Positions 19,891 through 28,519 of a stretch of 64,000 nt of DNA are shown piece by piece. How positions within the stretch are numbered: position 1 is the stretch's first letter; every line of letters begins with the position of its first letter. The translations under genes and the position numbers were made by a program. The stretch is taken from NCBI RefSeq assembly GCF_024746835.1, contig NZ_CP080531.1, positions 2,046,001 to 2,110,000 on the forward strand, written 5' to 3'. Below the pieces are notes generated by a model, which was not told the origin of the DNA, did no database searches, and saw only the letters and a list, made by a program, of their open reading frames with translations. The stretch is from Mesorhizobium sp. AR02. GTDB lineage: Bacteria; Pseudomonadota; Alphaproteobacteria; Rhizobiales; Rhizobiaceae.

Positions 19891-20034
19891 TCAGAAGCGA
19901 TCCTTGACCGCGACGCTTGAGATTGCAATCGCAGCGTGTAGTGGCGGTACCGTGGCGCAGGGCAGCACGATATTGGCTCCTTTAATTTAGATGTGACCAA
20001 AGGAGCCAGCCGGATGTGGAGCGTCGCCTACGTT

Positions 20035-20436
20035 TTACCCATCCTGTCGCTCCAGATACTGAACATCGATGCTCGGATTCGAAGTCGCGCAGATGAAGTA
20101 CCCTTCGCCAGTAAGTCCGATGGCCTTCACCCGACCCCAAAACTTCATCACCTTCCGGAGCTGCTCAATCTCATCTTCAGTCGTTGGAAGCCGATATCTT
20201 CGCTGCTGAAGTAGAAAATGATGGTTGGGTTTCCAGTCCTTTCGCGTTGCGCCAGGGCGCGGTCGTGCGGCGCACCCATGTTCGGTAAGCGCCGGTGTCA
20301 AAGCTCAACACCGGTGTTGCGTTCGGGAGCGAGAAACGACGTCATTGATCGCCGCCAATGGGCTGGCGAGGGCGTAGCGCTCTTGGGCAACGTCGGATGC
20401 AGTCGAGAGAAAGATGCTGATCACCCGCTGTGGCAT
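20035..20436 (-). pseudogene. Decayed DUF4062-domain gene
   Basis: An ATG at 20436, 12 bp after the stop of the upstream gene, opens a DUF4062 N-terminus (MPQRVISIFLSTASDVAQER). This matches FLSTPSDVDEERRSL in the second DUF4062 gene at 26042. The frame breaks after INDVV. The expected continuation FLAPERNTGVEL is present in another frame and then stops. Further pieces lie in different frames: ALAQRERTGNPTIIFYF, then PTTEDEIEQLRKVMKF and GLTGEGYFICATSNP. The stretch corresponding to the middle of the domain is missing. This is therefore a multiply frameshifted, internally deleted copy. It was the third gene of the SLOG / ASK-like operon, so that operon is now incomplete here. Confidence 0.75.
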
Positions 20437-20448
20437 GGTCGGACTCCT

Positions 20449-21804
20449 TTACGTGGCACGCAGTGCCCTCAGTTTTTTGATCTGCTCCAGGGTGGTTTCG
20501 TTCATCCAAGCCGCAACTCCGAGGGCCGCCGCGGCCTTCAGCACTGCGTCGCCCCTCGGATCGCCGAGTCCGATTAAGGCTTCGGCGAGGGTAGCGTGGG
20601 CCCAGTAGAGCTCATCGTTGGCGCTGGCACTGGTCTTGCCATCCACACCGACCAGCCGCTTGCGGATAAGATCAATGGCCTTTTCGGCGGCCTTGATCAC
20701 CCGCTTGCGCACGCGGTCAGCGAAGATGCGGTCGGCAATCTTCTCATTGCCGGAACTAGTGCTCGCGCGGATATCGAACAAATAGGCGAGATTGATACCA
20801 GTGTAATAGTCCTGCCGGATGAGGAAACCGCGCTCCGCCGTGTAGATGGCGGATTCGAGATCCTCCAGACGCTCGCTTTCCGTGCGTCCCAGCAGATCGG
20901 AACGCCTCTTATGCACAGCGCTCCAAAGGCCTAACGTCTCGGGATCGGTCGTCTGCTCGGGATCGAGCGTGCGGAGGAGTGAGATGGCCTCTTCATACGC
21001 TGCCGCGGCGGCAGCAGCATCATCCGGCAGGTCCCTGTCGCCGAGCTTGTAGGTCACGAAGGCCAGTTCGCGTACGACCCGGGGCCGCGAGGCACGCTCT
21101 TCCTGCCCAGACCGCGCGGTTTGCTTGTAGTAGATCGTGCTTAGTATGGCCTTTTCTTTCACGAAGTCGCCGGCAGCCCTTGCCGTGGCGACTTCATCCC
21201 ATAGCGCGGCGTGGGTTTCCTCCGCGGGAACTGCTGCACGGACGCCAATATCGGAGGTTGCCTCACCGCCGCCGGCTGGGGAGGCGAGGTCCTTGCCGCC
21301 CGTCCGCACTATGCGGGCCGGCGGGTCCAGCCCCAGCAGCGAATAGACCGGGCTGTCCGGGCTGGAAGACGCCTTTATTGTGGCCATCAACTTCTTGAGT
21401 TGAGCGACCATTCGGCCAACCTCGCTGTAGCCGATGTCTGCCCCGAGATGGACGTACTTGCTGATATCGATGTGGTTGACGTCGAATGGACTCTTGAATT
21501 GGCTCTCTGCCATAACGATAGTCGAACGCGGCCGCAGCCCGTACCGCACGCCAAGCTCAAACGTGGCGTTGAGATTTGACGTCGAGATGTCCGCGACTAC
21601 TAGGTCAGCATCGAGCAACATCTCGTACATCGGGATGTCGATCATGCCGGAGTGCAGCACCTCGTCGGCACGAACGCATTCATAACCAGCCGCCTCCGCC
21701 GCTGGCTTGATAATGTGTTGGTAGGTCGCGTCCAGGTTGAGCAACCGCCCGGTCGCTAGATCGGTTTTTTCGCCGTACCCCATGATCACAAAACATTTCG
21801 GCAT
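20449..21804 (-). CDS. ASK1-like protein: DRHyd-like N-terminus plus TRAFs-binding (DUF4071-like) helical domain
   Basis: 451 aa. Residues 1-~125 are a nucleoside-deoxyribosyltransferase/TIR-like Rossmann domain. It shows CFVIMGYGEKTD, YQHIIKPAAEAAGYECVRAD, ADLVVADIS and NATFELGVRYGL; the E of FELG is the usual functional glutamate. After a linker, residues ~200-440 form a TPR-like helical domain of the type called MAP3K TRAFs-binding (DUF4071), with stretches such as AVHKRRSDLLGRT, AERGFLIRQDYYTGINLAYL and ELYWAHATLAEALIGLGD. Animal ASK-family kinases carry a related N-terminal arrangement. Bacterial versions are thought to sense or process nucleotide-derived ligands in conflict systems. The gene is 36 bp downstream of the SLOG gene and 12 bp upstream of the DUF4062 remnant. 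Domain assignment is good; the activity is inferred. Confidence 0.8.
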   Translation of the reverse strand: MPKCFVIMGYGEKTDLATGRLLNLDATYQHIIKPAAEAAGYECVRADEVLHSGMIDIPMYEMLLDADLVVADISTSNLNATFELGVRYGLRPRSTIVMAESQFKSPFDVNHIDISKYVHLGADIGYSEVGRMVAQLKKLMATIKASSSPDSPVYSLLGLDPPARIVRTGGKDLASPAGGGEATSDIGVRAAVPAEETHAALWDEVATARAAGDFVKEKAILSTIYYKQTARSGQEERASRPRVVRELAFVTYKLGDRDLPDDAAAAAAAYEEAISLLRTLDPEQTTDPETLGLWSAVHKRRSDLLGRTESERLEDLESAIYTAERGFLIRQDYYTGINLAYLFDIRASTSSGNEKIADRIFADRVRKRVIKAAEKAIDLIRKRLVGVDGKTSASANDELYWAHATLAEALIGLGDPRGDAVLKAAAALGVAAWMNETTLEQIKKLRALRAT

Positions 21805-21840
21805 TGCCGCCCCCGTTGTTGCGCTTCACCTGTCCTCTGG

Positions 21841-22395
21841 CTAACACCCTAGACTCAACGGCGCGACGGTTTCGACGATACCCCCGAGTCCTCTAGTTTC
21901 TTTCACCAAATGAGCGGCGCCCCCCGGGCCGCCGCCGTACTTGCCGTCCCACAAGGCGATCAGGTGAACAGTGCCGTAGTGGCGCGCCAGTTCCAGAAGT
22001 CTAGCGTTGCACGCCTCGTACGCTGCCCCGGAAATCTCCAACCGGAGGATCTCGCGGCGGTGTTCCGGCGTCGCTGACCAGATATGCCAAAATCGTTTTT
22101 CCCAATCGCCGGTCGCGGCGCCGGTTACGGACGTCCCCACGAACACCTCCGGTTCAAAGGGCAGCACGATATAAGTCTCGATATGTTGGCGAAGGCAGGC
22201 CTCAAGAAACAGAATGTCGCCACCACGCGCACCGCTGCAAAACCCCATGGGAGCCTTTCCCTGGCTGGCCGCTTCAACTTTCTTTCCAATCCAAATCGCC
22301 GCAGCCGTTTCGCGATCGGGCGGAAACCGCGCCTGGCTTCGACCTGGCAGATCGATCATGTGCCCGGTAAAGAGCAACGCGACTGGGGGTTCCAT
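21841..22395 (-). CDS. SLOG-type Rossmann nucleotide-binding protein
   Basis: 184 aa, ATG at 22395. It has LLFTGHMIDLPGR at the N-terminus and a glycine-rich GFCSGARGGDILFLEACL (residues ~52-69). The latter is typical of the SLOG (LOG/DprA-like) superfamily, whose members bind or hydrolyse nucleotides and nucleotide-derived signals. There is no membrane segment. It is the first gene of the leftward operon with the ASK-like protein, which suggests the pair handles one small-molecule signal. SLOG and DRHyd/TIR-like domains are frequently associated in prokaryotic conflict systems. Family level confident, exact ligand unknown. Confidence 0.7.
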   Translation of the reverse strand: MEPPVALLFTGHMIDLPGRSQARFPPDRETAAAIWIGKKVEAASQGKAPMGFCSGARGGDILFLEACLRQHIETYIVLPFEPEVFVGTSVTGAATGDWEKRFWHIWSATPEHRREILRLEISGAAYEACNARLLELARHYGTVHLIALWDGKYGGGPGGAAHLVKETRGLGGIVETVAPLSLGC

Positions 22396-23706
22396 TTTGC
22401 TGACCCTTGGAGAAATCTTTCTGAGAGCTATGCAAAACCCTGCAGGGTAAGACGAACATCAGACGCGTTCATACTCCGTAGACTACCCTTACAGTCTTGT
22501 AACGACTCGTCCGAAAAAAGCTAATCCTGCCACAGTAAATGGTTTTGAGAGGAAAGTACCGGCACACGGGAACAGATTCTCATGCGATTCCACAAGCCGT
22601 CACTAGCGCCGCGTGTTAACCACATACACCCTTAGGATGTGGCGGCTGCAAGGCTCCCAGACTCACACTGACCTTCTGATAGATCTCAACTATCGAGATA
22701 GTTGGCCGGTATTCCTGATCAATGGGCCATTGTCGACGTAGTGGAACACACCATCGATCCCGACCGCGGTTTGGCGAATACCCCAGGGGGCCACGCCTGA
22801 GGGGATACTACGGTGCCAACCGAAATCGGCATCGGTCAGCCAGATGCGGCCGCTCAATCCTTGAATAATTCGCCTGGCTCGACGGCCAGAAACAACGCCA
22901 GCTAAGCCACCATCGTCATCGACAGCAGTTGTCCGGAAAAGGAAGCACGGTTGGGCATTCCCGGTGCCGGACAAGCAATTAGTCGCGCAAAATTTTGCCT
23001 GGCGGGAGCGCGATTTTTAGTCGGGTGCTTGCCACGACCGAGGTTAAGCCTCGCGAGGCGCACTCGCTATGGAAGCAGAAACTGACCAAAGCCCCAGAGC
23101 GCGAGGGGGCGCAAGGCCTAGCAACTGGGGAGCAGGAAAGGGGAGTGCCAAACAGGTGGTTGGCCGAAATCCCGATTGGACTCGAGGAGTTGATCTTGGG
23201 CTCACCTGTTCACGCGCTTCCGCAGAGCGGCTTATCCGGACGAGCATACAGAGGTATTTGCGCTATTACAAACACTGCGCGAGCCATGCTTCCGAAAGTC
23301 AGTTTAAGCCGATCCACTTTGTTTCAATCAAAAAGCTACGCAAGTATTTCGACGCGCGCTGAGCGTGCCCGCGAGCACTCGATCCCTGTGCCTGGTCTGG
23401 ATCCAGCGGATTCGGCAACAAATCGGTCAATCCCCATGATGGCTGGTGTTAGCGTGTGGGTCATGGTTCGCCGTCATAAGCAAGGCGACATCATCGCGGG
23501 CGGCGTTAACGTAGGTGGCATTCGCAAATGAACCAGGAGAGCCCTGACTGGCTCTCGCACTCTGTCGGCGACCAAACGGGCGCCTTCAATGGGTCAGAAC
23601 CTATGAGCCCCATACAGCCCCCACCATCATGGCGCGGGACGGGTTCTTTCAGGCCTGTTAAACTACCTTCGTATCTTGGCTTATTGATCACTCGTCGGAG
23701 GCCAAA
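22396..23706. other. 1.3-kb stretch with no supported gene
   Basis: No frame here shows coherent protein sequence. Short open frames at 22690-22974 (minus) and 22995-23531 (plus) lack recognisable domains and good starts. The sequence is less GC-rich than the giant genes and probably holds decayed accessory DNA plus the upstream region of the leftward SLOG operon. A good Shine-Dalgarno (CGGAGG at about 23694-23699) marks the right edge, serving the gene at 23707. Confidence 0.4.
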
Positions 23707-24868
23707 ATGAACATTGCGGACCCGGTTCTCTGGCTGGGCGTGCTTATCGCCTTCTACCTCACAGAGATGTTATGGTTTTACCTCAAGCGGCTGCTTCTCC
23801 GCAGGCTCGCCATCCCTTTGAGCCGCCGAAAGAAAATGTTAGCGGCCCTTGCCTATTCGGCAGTGGCAAAAAATGTCCTAATTATCTGGCAGCTTTTTGG
23901 GCCTCTTGTTCTGGGATTAGTACTTTTAACTCATGTTATCTCGGACCAATATTCATACATTCTTGAGTATGTGGTGGTGGCATTGGTGTTTTTGATTCCT
24001 TCTGCGATCGCCTTTAAGTCGTATTTTGCAAATTACCACCCCCGTGACAACCGCTCTCTGGTTACGGCGATTTCACGTGCAAAATTCTGGCGTTAATCTA
24101 TCTAAGACATTCGAGTTACTTTCTATAACCACTGCCCGAGTTATAACTTTGGCAGACAACAAGGTAACGTCATCTCAACTAGTGACTACTCAGTGCTACT
24201 TTAAATTGATTGTTGATTTATTTTCGTTCGTCATTATACCAATTTCTGTTGTCGCGTTAATCGCACTTGCTACGTTAAATATGATGATAAATATCGAGGC
24301 ATTCCCTGAAGCAGTATTTTTACTCCACATATCGGAATACATTCCTGCGGCGCTCGCCTTCGTCGGCGGTATTATTCTTTTGCAAGGTATCTTTATGTTC
24401 GTCTCTAATATATTTCGTGTTTGGTTTATGGGATCTGGGGTACTAGAGTTAGACGCGAAGGCTGCTGAGTCCTTTGTGAACAAAGAAACTCTCAGATCAC
24501 GATCTGGCAGCGGAGCCAATTTCTTTTCAGGGAAGGCCGTATTGCGAATAGGCGACGCCTACTGGCAAGAAGCCGTGGAGAGATGCATAAAGGCTGTTCC
24601 GGTGATAATCGTTGACGCGTCGGAATTCTCCGAAAACTTACTGTGGGAGTTGCAAACGGTTGTGAAGCTTAGCTGCGGAGACAAGGTCTTAGTCATTTCT
24701 GAGGGTGCCAAAGTTGACGAACACTTCGAAATCTATCTGAACCAAAATATCCCCGACTGGCTTGGGCGATGGATATGTTATGGAGGTTTTGGCCAGTCGA
24801 TTTGGGCGCGAGCAAAAATCAGTAGAGTAGTGGGAAGCCAGGCGATGGCGATTGCCAGATCGACATAG
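23707..24868 (+). pseudogene. Membrane protein with C-terminal TIR-like segment, split by one frameshift
   Basis: Two overlapping frames (23707-24096 and 24026-24868) read as one ~387-aa protein. The first has the ATG with GGAGG 5 nt upstream and gives membrane helices (VLWLGVLIAFYLTEMLWFYL, FGPLVLGLVLLTHV, YVVVALVFLIPSAIAF). The second continues with more helices (FSFVIIPISVVALIALATL, YIPAALAFVGGIILLQG) and a soluble tail. That tail (GDAYWQEAVERCIKAVPVII, then VDASEFSENLLWEL) resembles the later half of a TIR domain. The diverged copy near 34330 reads KSYFVITMPVTTA in one frame, whereas here the join has an extra A (TTTTGCAAATTACC against TTTTGTAATTACT). The DNA is clearly AT-rich. A sequencing error or programmed shift is possible. 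Confidence 0.65.
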
Positions 24869-24939
24869 TGGGTCGTGGACACTTTCTGGAGCGAGGTTAC
24901 TCTGGCGCAGCCTCGACTATTGCTCGTCTAGTTGGCGGA

Positions 24940-26042
24940 CTAACGCTCAGCGATCCGCCGGCGGTTGGACAAATGGTCGGGATCTCCGTCTCGCTGTCCT
25001 TTTTTTGTACTGCATTTTACCGCCAACTCCTTCAACGCATATTCTAGAGTCTGAATTCTTGGCGGGTCATCCGGATTGAGCTTTGCCAAGGCCAGCGCTC
25101 TCGCGACCTCCGAATGCAGCAGGCTACAATCTGACATCGATAAGCTGCGGACCGCCTGGGCCAGCGCGACGGCGGCATGGTAGCCGACAAATGGCTTTTC
25201 CACATTGGGATCGAGGCACTTGGCGAGCCATTTAAGATCATCCTTAGACGGGAACACTTGCAAAATAGCGATGGCGGCCAATCGAAATCCTGCAGACTCA
25301 TGCACCTTGAACTCTCGCAAGGACGCCTGCGCAAGCGGGGCTTGCGTCTTCATTTCTTCGAAAATGGCAGTCATCTTCCGAGTGCGCGCCGTCCCAGGCA
25401 CCATATCCTCTCTAGTCTGGTCATAGGCTTCACACAGGTCGCGAAGGCGATCGGGTACTTTGACCGTTTCAACCTCGTCATGCTGCACCGTGCGATGTGG
25501 CACTTCTTCACGTAGTATGTCGGCGACTGCCCTAAGCAACCCTATACGGGCACGCTCGCGAAAGTCGGCCCGCTTAGGGTAATCGCAGTTAAGCCGATGT
25601 TTTGAAGCCGCTCCCTGAATTTTACGACTTTGGAAAGCTGTTCGATTTCGTCAGCTGTGGTTGGCATTGTGATTTCATCCATCCCGAAGTAGAACATGAT
25701 GGTAGGCCTGCCAGTCTTTTCGCGGTGCTCCAACGCCCGATCGAATTCGTGAATAGTCCCGCTATCGGCTGTTTGTGTCGGCGTCCCGCAGCGTTTCCAC
25801 ATAACGCCAAGATGAATATCGTAGTCGATCGGTATGAGGCGATCGATTATTTGCTGCGGGCGCCCGCCCATATCTGGATACGCATGGGTTTCGTAGTGAA
25901 TCAACTCAAGGCGAACATTTCTTTCTGGCGCCAGGAACGTCACGACGTCATTGATCTCAGAAATGAGAGCTGCCAGTGAGCGCCTTTCCTCATCGACATC
26001 TGACGGTGTCGACAGGAATATTCGTATCGCGGTTTGTGCCAT
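24940..26042 (-). pseudogene. DUF4062-domain gene with one frameshift
   Basis: The ATG at 26042 opens a DUF4062 domain (MAQTAIRIFLSTPSDVDEER, LAPERNVRLELIHYET, YDIHLGVMWKRCGT, RPTIMFYFGMDE, TADEIEQLSKVVKFRERLQ). That frame ends at 25542. The other frame continues seamlessly from about 25588 as CDYPKRADFRERARIGLLRA, which is how a DUF4062 domain normally ends. One missing T in the codon after IGL explains the break. The downstream ~200 residues are helical (for example EKPFVGYHAAVALAQAV) and end at 24940. The original product would be about 367 aa. DUF4062 proteins resemble TIR/STIR-type sensors and often precede effector or NTPase modules. It could be a recent pseudogene, a sequencing error or a recoded gene. 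Confidence 0.65.
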
Positions 26043-26227
26043 GTTAGATTCCTGCCGGAGGTGCTTGCTGGTGAATTTCTACCGAAAGTACCCGCGGGCA
26101 AATTATACTCGTCAGTGCCAAGCTTGCTAGCGACACGGCCCTAGAGACTGGCTGCGGCAGCGACGGTGTTTTCCCACCGATTTTCCACAGACCCGATCAG
26201 CCCAGGTCGAGGAGGACGATTATCTGT

Positions 26228-26389
26228 CTACCGATGACGAAGCTCGGAAATTGGGAGAGTAGTTATTGCCCTAGCCTCCGCGGCAGGAAACTGGCGCAGT
26301 GTCTCATCATCTCCGCCCGATAGAAGCACCGTACTATCGTCACTGAAGGCCAGCGCCGCCACGGCACCGCGGTGATATCGAATGCGGTC
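26228..26389 (-). pseudogene. WD40-repeat remnant
   Basis: One minus-strand frame between a TGA at about 26390 and a TAG at 26228 encodes a single recognisable WD40 blade, YHRGAVAALAFSDDSTVLLS followed by GGDDETLRQF. The flanking frames hold only degenerate sequence. It is the 3' scrap of a lost WD40 protein and does not match the nearby TIR-STAND propeller closely. Confidence 0.5.
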
Positions 26390-26421
26390 TCAGGACGCGA
26401 CCTCCCGCGTTGCGATACTAA

Positions 26422-26485
26422 ATGTTTGATCCCATCCTTTGATTCGGACGACAATGGTGAACCATCAAAGCATGGGATCAAACAT
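26422..26485. repeat. Long inverted repeat (22-nt arms, 20-nt spacer)
   Basis: The left arm at 26422-26443 (TGTTTGATCCCATCCTTTGA core) is the reverse complement of the right arm at 26464-26485 with one mismatch. The spacer is 26444-26463. Transcripts would fold into a hairpin with about 22 bp of stem. It lies between the WD40 and SLOG remnants, so it may be a product of rearrangement rather than a functional site. No poly-T follows on either strand. Confidence 0.75.
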
Positions 26486-26753
26486 GTGCATTTCCTCCTG
26501 AGGCGGCGATTGGAAACACTGCGCGCCGTTCCTGCATAGCGTGAGCATAAGTACGATCTGTGCCACCGACCCTACCGATCAGAACCACCGCATCGGCGAA
26601 ACGAAGAGCCTGCACCCATTCTGCAGGTCCGGGATCGACCGACACTACATGTCCTCCCCGAGATACAGGCTGTGTGCCACGCCGAACAACCTGTAGAAGC
26701 AAGTCTGACAGTGGTGTCCGAGGTTGCTCGACAGCTAGCGTTCTCTCGAAAGG
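26478..26753 (-). pseudogene. C-terminal remnant of a SLOG-domain protein
   Basis: The frame from a TAG at 26756 down to the stop at 26478 reads PLSDLLLQVVRRG..., then GPAEWVQALRFADAVVLIGR and TYAHAMQERRAVFPIAASGG. The pattern ADAVVLIG-GT-A-VFPIA-GG is characteristic of the second half of SLOG nucleotide-binding domains. The N-terminal half with the first glycine-rich loop is missing and there is no credible start. It suggests that a second SLOG-type conflict gene once stood here. Confidence 0.5.
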
Positions 26754-27298
26754 CTAAGCGGCGAGGTAGTCCACACCATGCCAACCTCCAACCACCAAAC
26801 CAAATCCATCTCTAGCAAGAGAGGCGTCTACCGCCCAGCCAGCCAAACCGTCTCGGGAGCAAGCCCTGCCCGCCACCCTATGCCAGCAACCAATATCCAT
26901 CGTTTCCGCATCCAGAATTTCTTGTACAATCCTAAGGCTAAGGCTCTTACCTGCGCAAACGAGGGCTTGCCGGTTAAAGCGACATTTTGAGACTCGCGGA
27001 TTGGCGAACTTTCGTCATCTGTCCCGACACCAGCGTGCAGTAATGACTTCTGTAATGGGCCCTCGTTCGTCAAGTCCCCTCTGAATGATATCTCATCGCC
27101 AGGATCATGCTTCTGTCCGTGGTCAGCGCGAAGGCCGCCACACTATGCCATCAGATCCAGAGCTGACAGGTCAATCTAGGAAGCGTGATTTGCCGAAGCA
27201 CTCACACAGCACTACACACGACCTTGCCAAGCCCTCGTCCCGGCGACGGGACCTCAGGAGAGCGCTGCCGTTTCGGCTCGCTCCGAACGCTCTATCTC
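26754..27298. other. Gene-free stretch left of the IS110 element
   Basis: No coding frame with recognisable content. The last ~100 bp probably include the transposase-distal end of the IS110-family element. IS110 elements lack terminal inverted repeats, so the end cannot be placed by eye. Confidence 0.35.
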
Positions 27299-28330
27299 CT
27301 ATGCCATCGCTGCGGCCTTACTCCAGCGGAAATCGGTCGCATCCACCCACATGCGATGGAGCACGACGCCCAACTTGCGGGCAAGGGCCACCTTGGCGCG
27401 CTTCATGCCCCGGCGTTTCGCCACGTCGAGCGCCCAGTGCTTCAGGCCCGAGAAGCGGGTTGCCCGCGTCAGCATGATGTGCGCCGCTTCAAAGAGCGCG
27501 GTTCGCACCATGGCGTCGCCGACCTTGCTGACACCACCGTCCCGATCGGTCTCACCGGATTGATATTTTTTGGGCGTAAGCCCGAAGTAGGCTCCGACCG
27601 TACTGGATTTTCCAAACCGTGTCGGGTCATCCACCGCCGAGCGATAGGTGAGCGCAACCAAGGCGCCGACGCCGGGTGTGCTCATCAATCTGCGGCAGAC
27701 CTTGTCAGCGCGCGCGATCTTCAGCATCTCGCGATGGAGCTTGGTGAACTCGCTCCACAACGCCGTCCGCGCCGCCAGCATCGCACCAATCACTGTCTCC
27801 AGAGCGATGTGCCCTGCTGTCAGTTCCCGGATACGCGCCTCAAACCTTCCACGACTGACGTCTCCGACCTTCAGCCCGTAACCGCGCAGGATCCCGCGGA
27901 TGCTCAGTTCGACGTCGAGAAGCTTGCCTTGCAGAAGCTTGCGTCCAACAAGAAGGGCTCGGCTATCCTTGCAAGTCACCGATTTGGCATGAACCGGGCG
28001 GTACCATCCCATCCGCAGCAGTTGGGCGATCCCGCGTGCATCTTTCCGGTCGGTCTTCACCGTCATAGCCGAGAGCGCCGCCTTCACGTGCCGTGTCTCG
28101 AGCAAAATCGCATCGCGTCCGGCGGCCACAAGCCCGGCATGCAGCCACTGCGATAATGGCCCAGCCTCGAGCCCAATGCGGATGACAGACAATTCCAGTT
28201 CGTCGAAATAGCGCACCAGTGCCTCCGGCGCGCTGGCGATCTTGACCTCGCGGATGATCCTTCCGGTCGCGTCCACAATGCACACGCTGCTCTCTTCCAG
28301 AGAGACATCGATTCCCACATAGTGTTCCAT
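27299..28330 (-). mobile_element. IS110-family transposase (343 aa)
   Basis: I chose the ATG at 28330 (MEHYVGIDVS) because AGAGGAAC precedes it and the family begins this way; an upstream ATG at 28405 would add 25 non-homologous residues. The RuvC-like DEDD domain shows Asp8 (GIDVS), Glu55 (IGLEAG) and Asp94/Asp97 (KTDRKDARG). The C-terminal transposase domain has STPGVGALVALTYRSAV and GAYFGLTPKKYQSGE, followed by GGVSKVGD with the conserved serine. Full length with no frameshift, so likely active. IS110 enzymes are bridge-RNA-guided recombinases that insert without terminal inverted repeats. The element sits less than 200 bp upstream of the TIR-STAND gene and may have changed that gene's promoter. 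Confidence 0.9.
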
Positions 28331-28519
28331 GGCTGTTCCTCTCATGATGCTTGGAGCCGATCGCTCGGACTCCGTTTCAACACCATCATTCTGAGGGACA
28401 GCCACCCAACCTGGCTATGCTCGCGAAGGCCGGCCCATTACGGCATCTAGGTGTTGAACTAGGTGCTGACAAGTCGGGACGACCGTGCAATCTTCACGGT
28501 GGGGTCGGAACAATTGTTC
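28331..28519 (-). ncRNA. Candidate IS110 bridge-RNA / left-end region
   Basis: In many IS110-group elements the bridge RNA is encoded in the noncoding end upstream of the transposase. Here that is the gap between the transposase start and the divergent TIR-STAND gene. It contains a small stem-loop, GGAGCCGA-tcgc-TCGGaCTCC, at about 28352-28372. I cannot identify the guide loops or the element boundary by eye. The position is family knowledge, the hairpin is visible, and the identity is inference. Confidence 0.3.

Noticed and set aside
22690..22974. 94-codon minus-strand open frame
   Set aside because: Short, no family resemblance that I can defend; kept as gene-free DNA.
22995..23531. 178-codon plus-strand open frame
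   Set aside because: No recognisable motif, poor start, composition like noncoding DNA.
28350..28375. TGGAGCCGATCG resembling the tRNA-Ala 3' end (possible att copy)
   Set aside because: Only about nine matching bases, and it lies in the IS110 noncoding end; not a credible attachment site.
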